Of a stretch of DNA of 41,271 nt, positions 35,977 to 41,271 are shown one piece after another; the stretch's first letter is position 1, and each line of letters starts with the position of its first letter. The notes under the pieces were generated by a model, which saw nothing but the letters and a program-made list of their open reading frames with translations, did no database searches and had not been told where the DNA came from. The DNA lies in the NCBI GenBank assembly GCA_015059685.1, contig SUZW01000017.1:1-41271 (forward strand), written 5' to 3'. This DNA comes from Rikenellaceae bacterium. GTDB lineage: Bacteria; Bacteroidota; Bacteroidia; Bacteroidales; Rikenellaceae. A program made the translations under genes and the position numbers.

Positions 35977-36007
35977 CAAAGATACTCTTTTTTTATTGCT
36001 CAACAAA
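35977..36007 (-). promoter_or_regulatory. Promoter of the purine operon leader
   Basis: Minus-strand TTTG (36007-36004), a 19-bp gap, TATCTTTG (35984-35977), a full match to the phylum consensus. Confidence 0.75.
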
Positions 36008-36088
36008 GCAAACGCTTTATCGACTTATTAACATTTTGTTAATATAGTGCCGTAAATTGCTATTTTCGGGCAGAAAAGCGGCTCTTGC

Positions 36089-36820
36089 TTAATTCACAAA
36101 TACCGTCTTAAAATAGTGCTCAAATAGTTTTCGAGCCTCGTCTAACTGCTCGGGCGAGTTCTCCTTCACGCCCTTTAGCTTATACTCCTGCCCTAAAGCC
36201 TCGTACTTGTGTACGCCAAGGGTGTGGTAGGGTAGTATCTCAACCCTCTCTACCATCTTGAAGCCGCCAAAATGCTCTCCCAATGAGCGAATATCGCCCT
36301 CCATATCGCTATAGCCAGGCACAAGCACATAGCGCAACCAAAACGGCTTGCCGTTTGCCTCGAGCCACTCTGCTGTACGCAGTGTCTGCTCGTTGCTGCG
36401 CTCGGTCAGAAGAAGGTGCTGCGCAGGGTTGTACTCCTTCACATCGAGCAACACCAAATCGACAATCGAGAACAGCTCCTCAACCCACTCGTTCCACACC
36501 GAACCATTCGTGTCGATGCAGATGTGGATGCCCTGCTCCTTCAGCTGTTTGCAGAGCGGAACCAACGCTTTTGCCTGCACGGTAGGCTCTCCGCCACTGA
36601 AGGTTACGCCCCCTCGTTTGCCGAAAAACGGCTTTTGGCTAACTGCCATATCTACAATATGTTGAGGGTCGGTATATACAGCATTACCGCACATATCTAT
36701 CGTGTCGGGATTGGCACAATAAAGACAGCGGAAATTGCAACCCTGCAGAAATACCACAAGGCGCAAACCCGGCCCATCGAAAGTGCCAAGCGACTCGTAT
36801 GAGTGAACATTTAGTTTCAT
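36089..36820 (-). CDS. pflA: Pyruvate formate-lyase activating enzyme
   Basis: 243 residues, radical SAM. The CxxxCxxC cluster is C28, C32 and C35 (GCNFRCLYC), preceded by the activase signature GTFDGPGLR at 12-20 and followed by GGVTFSGGEPTVQ. It installs the glycyl radical on PflB, encoded just upstream in the same direction with two terminator-like hairpins between. The ATG at 36820 lies about 11 bases from a TTAGCCATT array. Confidence 0.94.
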   Translation of the reverse strand: MKLNVHSYESLGTFDGPGLRLVVFLQGCNFRCLYCANPDTIDMCGNAVYTDPQHIVDMAVSQKPFFGKRGGVTFSGGEPTVQAKALVPLCKQLKEQGIHICIDTNGSVWNEWVEELFSIVDLVLLDVKEYNPAQHLLLTERSNEQTLRTAEWLEANGKPFWLRYVLVPGYSDMEGDIRSLGEHFGGFKMVERVEILPYHTLGVHKYEALGQEYKLKGVKENSPEQLDEARKLFEHYFKTVFVN

Positions 36821-36831
36821 AACTCTCTTTG

Positions 36832-36861
36832 CTTTTAGCCATTAGCCATTGGCCATTGGCT
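36832..36861. repeat. Heptamer array, TTAGCCATT family
   Basis: Four units beginning about 11 bases upstream of the pflA ATG. Confidence 0.8.
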
Positions 36862-36872
36862 CTTTTTATAAA

Positions 36873-36900
36873 ACTGCCTCGAAGTAACCTCCGAGGCAGT
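36873..36900 (-). terminator. Terminator between pflB and pflA
   Basis: A 9-bp perfect stem (36873-36881 with 36892-36900) and, on the minus strand, a short T-rich tail. Confidence 0.6.
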
Positions 36901-36916
36901 ACACCAAAAATTGATT

Positions 36917-37020
36917 AAAAAGGTGGGATTTCAAGGCTTGCGAAGCGTGAGAAACCGCAGCATACTTGGGCGTATGTGAGGATTTCGAGCGCAAGCGTAA
37001 CGCTGAAATCACCCTTTTTT
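36917..37020 (-). terminator. Large imperfect hairpin after pflB
   Basis: About 104 bases fold end to end: AAAAAGGTG..GATTTCA (36917-36933) against TGAAATCACCCTTTTT (from 37004), inner arms around CTTGCGAAGCG/CGCAAGCG, and a small hairpin CATAC/GTATG (36961-36976) at the tip. T runs on both sides suit termination. It looks like a dispersed palindromic element rather than a simple terminator; I have an impression of having seen similar sequence in other Bacteroidetes, which I cannot check here. Confidence 0.55.
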
Positions 37021-37028
37021 ATCGATTT

Positions 37029-39257
37029 TTACATTCGCTCGTGGAACGAACGGGAGATAACCTCCAACTGATGCTCACGGCTCAACTTCGTGAAGTTCAC
37101 TGCATAACCCGAAACACGGATAGTGAGCTGTGGATACTTCTCAGGATGCTCCATAGCGTCCATCAACATCTCACGGTTCAAGACATTCACATTGAGGTGG
37201 TGCGCACCCTTTGTGAAGTAGCCATCCATCATCGTTACGAGGTTCTCAATGCGGGTTGCCTCATCCACACCGAGCGACTTCGGAACAATCGAGAAGGTGT
37301 TGGAGATACCATCCTGCGAGTCACGATAGCGCAACTTCGCAACCGACGACAACGATGCCACAGCACCGCACTTATCACGGCCGTGCATTGGGTTTGCACC
37401 CGGAGCGAACGCTACGCCCTTGGCACGACCATCCGGAGTTGCACCTGTCTTCTTACCATACATCACATTCGAGGTGATGGTCAGAAGCGACAATGTAGGC
37501 TGTGCCCCCTTGTAGATAGGGTGCTTCTTCAACTCCTCATTGAAGAAGTAAACCAAATCGACACCGAGGTGATCGACACGGTCGTCGTTGTTACCGAACA
37601 TTGGGAAGTCCTTCTCAATCTCGAACGACTCGGTGAGGCCCATTTCGTTACGCTTAACGGTTACCTTGCCATACTTGATAGCCGAGAGCGAGTCGAGAGC
37701 AATCGACAAACCGGCAACACCATAAGCGAGGTTGATGCGAGGGTTGGTGTCGATGAGAGCCATCTGCGCCTTCTCGTAGTAGTACTTGTCGTGCATGTAG
37801 TGGATGATGTTCATCGCATCGTTATAGACACGAGCCACCTCCGATAATACCTTCTTATAATTAGAGAGCACCTCCTCGTAGTTGAGCAAGTCGCCCATCA
37901 AGGTAGGGATACCCTTTACAATCTGTGTGCCTGTATTCTCGCAGCGACCACCGTTGATAGCGAGCAACAACGCCTTTGCGAAGTTGCAACGCGCACCGAA
38001 GAACTGAATTTGCTTACCGATAGCCTGGTACGATACGCAACACGCGATACCGTAGTCGTCGCAGAAACGCACCTCACGCATCAAGTCGTCGTTCTCGTAC
38101 TGAATAGACGAGGTGTCGATCGAAACCTTTGCACAGAACTCCTTGAAGCCCTCCGGCAGCTCGGGACTCCAAAGCACAGTCATATTTGGCTCCGGCGATG
38201 GGCCGAGGTTGTAGAGTGTCTGCAAGAAGCGGAACGAGGTCTTTGTAACCTTTATGCGACCATCGTTGAAACGACCACCGATAGCCTCGGTAATCCAAGT
38301 CGGGTCACCTGCGAAGATGTCGTTGTAGGACTGCATACGAAGGTGACGAACCATACGCAACTTGATAACGAACTGGTCGATAAGCTCCTGCGCAAACACC
38401 TCGGTGATGTTGCCCTTGTCGAGGTCGTACTGAATGTAGATATCGAGGAACGACGATACATTACCGAGCGACATCGCAGCACCATCCTGCTCCTTCACTG
38501 CTGCGAGGTAGGCCATATATACCCACTGCACAGCCTCCTGTGCCGATGTTGCAGGGCGGCTCAAGTCGAGGCCGTAGTACTCGCCCATAACGAGCATATC
38601 CTTCAACGCCTTGATCTGGTCGGCAACCTCCTCACGAAGACGAATTGTTGCATCGGTCATAGGCGAGGTGAGCGACTTCAAATCTGCCTGCTTCGCCTCG
38701 ATAAGGCGGTTGATGCCGTAGAGGGCCAAACGACGATAGTCGCCGATTATACGGCCACGAGCGTAGTTGTCTGGCAGACCCGTGAGGAAGCCCAACGAAC
38801 GGAATGTGCGGATCTCCTCGGGATAGACATCGAATACACCCTCGTTGTGGGTCTTGCGGTAGTGGGTAAATATCTCCTTAACCTTCTCATCGACATCTAC
38901 GCCCTGCTCCTTGCAGGCACGAGATACGACATTTATACCACCGAAGGGCTTTATTGCTCGCTTGAGCAACTCGTCGGTCTGCAAACCTACGATAAGCTCG
39001 TTTTCACGGTCTATGTAGCCCGCCTTGTGCGAAGTGATTGTCGAAACAGTCTTGTTGTCGAGCGAGAGAACACCGCCATTGGCACGCTCCTGCTCGAGTG
39101 CCTCGAGACACTTGTTCCAAACTTTGAGTGTACGCTCGGTTGGACCTACCAAGAACGAGGCATCGCCATTGTAGGGCGTGATGTTGGCCTGTACGAAGTC
39201 AGAAACATCTATCTTGCTCTGCCACAGACCGCTTTTGAAATTTGCGTGTATATCCAT
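37029..39257 (-). CDS. pflB: Formate acetyltransferase (pyruvate formate-lyase)
   Basis: 742 residues, near the usual 740-760. It splits pyruvate and CoA into acetyl-CoA and formate under anaerobic conditions. The catalytic adjacent cysteines are C406-C407 (GIACCVSY), and the radical glycine is G717 in the [12 protein letters not shown] loop close to the C-terminus. Other family motifs are present ([26 protein letters not shown]). It is activated by PflA, encoded downstream. The promoter at 39306-39336 borrows its -33 from a CAATTGT heptamer array. Confidence 0.97.
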   Translation of the reverse strand: MDIHANFKSGLWQSKIDVSDFVQANITPYNGDASFLVGPTERTLKVWNKCLEALEQERANGGVLSLDNKTVSTITSHKAGYIDRENELIVGLQTDELLKRAIKPFGGINVVSRACKEQGVDVDEKVKEIFTHYRKTHNEGVFDVYPEEIRTFRSLGFLTGLPDNYARGRIIGDYRRLALYGINRLIEAKQADLKSLTSPMTDATIRLREEVADQIKALKDMLVMGEYYGLDLSRPATSAQEAVQWVYMAYLAAVKEQDGAAMSLGNVSSFLDIYIQYDLDKGNITEVFAQELIDQFVIKLRMVRHLRMQSYNDIFAGDPTWITEAIGGRFNDGRIKVTKTSFRFLQTLYNLGPSPEPNMTVLWSPELPEGFKEFCAKVSIDTSSIQYENDDLMREVRFCDDYGIACCVSYQAIGKQIQFFGARCNFAKALLLAINGGRCENTGTQIVKGIPTLMGDLLNYEEVLSNYKKVLSEVARVYNDAMNIIHYMHDKYYYEKAQMALIDTNPRINLAYGVAGLSIALDSLSAIKYGKVTVKRNEMGLTESFEIEKDFPMFGNNDDRVDHLGVDLVYFFNEELKKHPIYKGAQPTLSLLTITSNVMYGKKTGATPDGRAKGVAFAPGANPMHGRDKCGAVASLSSVAKLRYRDSQDGISNTFSIVPKSLGVDEATRIENLVTMMDGYFTKGAHHLNVNVLNREMLMDAMEHPEKYPQLTIRVSGYAVNFTKLSREHQLEVISRSFHERM

Positions 39258-39305
39258 AACTAACCTTATATATTACCTATATATTTATATCCTATTTTTC
39301 GGGCG

Positions 39306-39336
39306 CAAAGATACAAAAATAATTGACAATTGACAA
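39306..39336 (-). promoter_or_regulatory. Promoter of pflB
   Basis: Minus-strand TTG (39336-39334), a 20-bp gap, TATCTTTG (39313-39306). The TTG belongs to the heptamer array, which offers further TTG copies every 7 bp. Confidence 0.65.
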
Positions 39337-39351
39337 TTGACAATTGACAAT
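39322..39351. repeat. Heptamer array, TTGACAA (CAATTGT family)
   Basis: Four TTGACAA units in the opposite sense to the array at 41138-41170. It overlaps the pflB -33 region. Confidence 0.85.
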
Positions 39352-39356
39352 TTTTT

Positions 39357-39478
39357 TAGACGAGAGACTAAAGACGAACCGACGCACGAAGCAAGAGGAG
39401 AGGCTGCTTGCAGACTATCCCTTGCAAGAAGGAGGAAAAGCCCACGAAGTGGGATTAAAGACGAGAGTTGGCGCAAAT
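39357..39478. other. Non-coding stretch with small hairpins
   Basis: Contains CCCAC-GAA-GTGGG and two related AAAGACGA(A/G) segments. No gene is supported; it grades into the hairpin mosaic that follows. Confidence 0.4.
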
Positions 39479-39480
39479 AG

Positions 39481-39664
39481 ATGGCATTGAATGGCAAACG
39501 GGCGTTCCGCCCTTAATGGCATTGAATGGCAGCGCAGTCTATCGACTGCTTAATGGCAAAGCGCAGAAAGCTGCGACAAAAAGCCTAAGCGCCTGCCATT
39601 CAGCGACCAGCGGGAGCGATTGCCATTCAGTGAGCGTTAGCGAACGCCTGCCATTCAATGCCAT
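39481..39664. repeat. Mosaic of short hairpins with an inverted 16-base spacer unit
   Basis: ATGGCATTGAATGGCA occurs at 39481-39496 and 39516-39531, and its exact reverse complement at 39649-39664. Between them are small GC hairpins: GGGCG-TTC-CGCCC (39500-39512), GCAGTC-TATC-GACTGC, GCGCAG-AAAG-CTGCG and GCGTT-AGC-GAACGC. No coding content. Confidence 0.65.
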
Positions 39665-39670
39665 TACACC

Positions 39671-40080
39671 TGCGCCTTGACCACCTCCAGAGTCCCCATC
39701 ACCTAAACTCTCCAGCGCACCCCTAACAACCCCTAACAACCTCTAACAACCTCTAATCCTCTTGCGCCTTGACTAGGGTCAGAGTCCCCACCAACCTAAA
39801 ACCCCCAGCGCACCCCTAACGCCCCTAACGCCTCTAACAACCTCTAATCCTCTTGCGCCCCGACCACCTCGAGAGTCCCCACAACCTAAACCCTCCAGCG
39901 CTCCCCTAACGCCCCTAACGACCCTAACGCCCCTAATAAACTTGCGCCCCGATAACCTCGAGAGTTCCGATAACCTAAACCCTCAAGCGCACCCCTAACA
40001 ACCTCTAACAACCTCTAACAACCTCTAATCCTCTTGCGCCTTGACTAGGGTCAGAGTCCCCACCACCTAAACCCACCAAC
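39671..40080. repeat. Tandem repeat, about 91-bp unit, four full copies plus a partial
   Basis: Units begin (TGCGCC) near 39671, 39763, 39854, 39943 and 40035, spacings 92, 91, 89 and 92. Each holds a TGCGCC(T/C)(T/C)GA start, an AGAGTCCC segment, a CCTAAAC segment, an AGCGC(A/T)CCCCTAAC segment, and a run of 10-base CTCTAACAAC-like subunits. Inverted copies lie at about 40950-41130. Confidence 0.8.
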
Positions 40081-40122
40081 CCCATAAAATTGTAAAAAAA
40101 TTGAAAAAAATCATAAAAATTC

Positions 40123-40153
40123 TTGCAAATATAAAAATCATGTTATAAATTTG
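40123..40153 (+). promoter_or_regulatory. Promoter of the 40252 lipoprotein gene
   Basis: TTG (40123-40125), a 20-bp gap, TAAATTTG (40146-40153). Leaves a leader of about 90 bases, A/T-rich. Confidence 0.65.
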
Positions 40154-40251
40154 CACTTAACAAAACGACCTTTAAGAGTGTGCAAAAGGCGATTTAATAA
40201 AGAAATTTAACTTAATTCACTTTTTTAATAACAATTTAAAACCAAAAAATT

Positions 40252-40881
40252 ATGAAAAAGTATTTACTTGCAGTTTTGGCGCTTGGCGCAACAATGATGA
40301 TGGCTTGTGAGCCAGCTAACAAGGAGGGTAACGAGCCAGAGGTAACTCCTGATTTTGTAGTTAATGCAGAGTCTGAGTATAGCATGGTTCAGGGTATCAT
40401 CACTCCTTATGGTGACTATTATGAGGTTGGCGCTGCTAACTACTACTTGGAGTTGGCTTGTCTTGTTTCTGGTGAGGATGGTATGCCTATGCAGGCTATT
40501 ATTTTGGCTTTGGATTACAGCTTGGCTGCAGATAATGTAGATGGCTTGGGTACAGTAAAGGCTGATGTTTTGAACCCAACTACCGAGGACTATTCGTATG
40601 CACCTGGTACATATGTTCCAGGCTTTGTTCGAGAGAACTTCTTGGTGGGATCTGGTATTATGATTCAGGACTATACAACAAACACTATTACTAACTATGT
40701 GTTTGTTCATGGTGATATTACTGTATCGAAGGCTGGTGATGTTTACTCGGTTAAGGGCCTTGTAACTTGCGAGGATGGCAAGGTTGTAAAGCTTAACTAT
40801 GAGGGAGCTCTCGTATTCTACGATGAGGAGGGTAACAGCGGTATCGCTCCTTTGAAGAAGGGTATTCAGTTGAAGAAATAA
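40252..40881 (+). CDS. Small lipoprotein of unknown function
   Basis: 209 residues. A clear lipoprotein signal ends MMAC with C19, followed by a short acidic linker (EPANKEGNEPEV) typical of surface-exposed Bacteroidetes lipoproteins. The mature part is beta-rich, with no recognised domain; repeated Tyr/Gly/Asp patterns suggest a small beta-sandwich. Codon choice differs from neighbours (many GTT, GCT, GGT, GAG, with few C-ending codons), which may mean high expression or a different history. It stands alone with its own promoter and a strong terminator, and sits between inverted copies of the 91-bp and heptamer repeats. Confidence 0.8.
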   Translation: MKKYLLAVLALGATMMMACEPANKEGNEPEVTPDFVVNAESEYSMVQGIITPYGDYYEVGAANYYLELACLVSGEDGMPMQAIILALDYSLAADNVDGLGTVKADVLNPTTEDYSYAPGTYVPGFVRENFLVGSGIMIQDYTTNTITNYVFVHGDITVSKAGDVYSVKGLVTCEDGKVVKLNYEGALVFYDEEGNSGIAPLKKGIQLKK

Positions 40882-40905
40882 TCACTATACAATATAGTAT
40901 TATGG

Positions 40906-40938
40906 GCCGTGTTCCGCAGGGGACACGGCTTTTTTTTT
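40906..40938 (+). terminator. Rho-independent terminator of the 40252 gene
   Basis: A 10-bp stem (40906-40915 with 40920-40929, one G-U) followed by nine T residues. Confidence 0.9.
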
Positions 40939-40949
40939 GGGGGGGGCTT

Positions 40950-41130
40950 GGTTGGTGGGAACTCTCGAGGTGGTCAAGGCGCAGGTGAAATAGGGTCGTT
41001 AGAGGCGTTAGGGTCGTTAGGGGTGCGCTTGAGGGTTTTGGTTGTGGGGACTCTGGCGGTTGTCGGGGCGCAAGAGGATTAGAGGTTGTTAGAGGTTGTT
41101 AGAGGTTGTTAGAGGTTGTTAGGGGTGCGC
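40950..41130. repeat. Inverted copies of the 91-bp repeat (about two units)
   Basis: Reverse-complement copies of the 39671-40080 units: GGCGCA starts at 40978 and 41067 (89 bp apart), with GGGACTCT, GGGGTGCGCTT and GAGGTTGTTA subunits repeated four times. Confidence 0.75.
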
Positions 41131-41137
41131 TTAAAGT

Positions 41138-41170
41138 AATTGTCAATTGTCAATTCGTCAATTGTCAATT
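41138..41170. repeat. Heptamer array, CAATTGT family
   Basis: Four TTGTCAA units with one interruption, the reverse complement of the array at 39322-39351. Confidence 0.85.
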
Positions 41171-41271
41171 TATTTTTCTGCGCCTCCCCATAAAGCAATC
41201 TCTGATTGCGCCCCCATAAAGGGCGGAACGCCCGCCCCCACAAAGCAGTCGCAGACTGCGCCCCCAAAACA
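41171..41271. repeat. Second hairpin mosaic with GCCCCCATAAAG spacers
   Basis: Small hairpins GCAAT-CTCTG-ATTGC, GGGCG-GAA-CGCCC (41221-41233) and GCAGTC-GCA-GACTGC separated by GCCCCCATAAAG-like spacers, running to the window end. The GGGCG hairpin is the same as in the 39481-39664 mosaic. Confidence 0.6.

Noticed and set aside
38010..39263. 417-codon frame antisense to pflB
   Set aside because: Shadow frame on the opposite strand of a certain gene; biased codon use of pflB keeps stops away. The same holds for the long antisense frames in purH, purL and the hexosaminidase.
39285..39739. Short frames in the repeat region
   Set aside because: They translate the heptamers and hairpin mosaic only.
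39671..40080. Possible CRISPR array
   Set aside because: Units are about 91 bp with no unique spacers of constant length, and no cas genes are nearby.

Overview
The window reads as a chromosomal segment from a Bacteroidales bacterium. Many promoters match the Bacteroidetes pattern TTTG (or TTG), a 19-21 bp gap, then TAnnTTTG. The gene content also fits: BACON/leucine-rich-repeat surface lipoproteins, a GH20 hexosaminidase lipoprotein, FKBP-like lipoproteins and LytS/LytTR signalling. A gut Rikenellaceae/Alistipes-like source is plausible, but this is inference; no rRNA is present to settle it.

Layout. 1-1400: two overlapping DUF488 genes in visibly AT-richer DNA, next to a tRNA-Lys(CUU) and a displaced copy of its 3' end (a possible island scar). 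1383-8714: a TauE/SafE permease, uvrA, a LytTR regulator/LytS kinase pair, a gamma-carbonic-anhydrase-like protein and mazG. 8866-18907: hexosaminidase, aroB, typA, a large BACON/LRR surface lipoprotein behind a long structured leader, a DUF454 protein, rpiB, and a two-gene operon of unknown function. 19014-23866: a + strand operon ruvA, two FKBP-like lipoproteins (one with a Tyr/Asn-rich tract), an rlmI-like methyltransferase and prmA. 23934-35753: a minus-strand purine cluster transcribed purE-purL-purF-purM-purH-purD-folD-purB. 36089-39257: pflA and pflB. 39258-41271: a small lipoprotein gene sitting between inverted copies of several repeat families.

The purine cluster covers much of the route to IMP plus adenylosuccinate lyase, with FolD for one-carbon units. 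Its PurF keeps the phosphoribosyltransferase site and candidate Fe-S cysteines but has lost the glutaminase nucleophile. A promoter, palindrome and terminator upstream of purE suggest an sRNA or attenuator leader. PflB/PflA fit an anaerobic fermenter.

The most unusual non-coding feature is a set of intergenic arrays, nearly all with a 7-bp period. One family lies directly in front of eight minus-strand start codons, always in the same orientation. In three genes it adds an in-frame upstream ATG that creates false N-terminal extensions.
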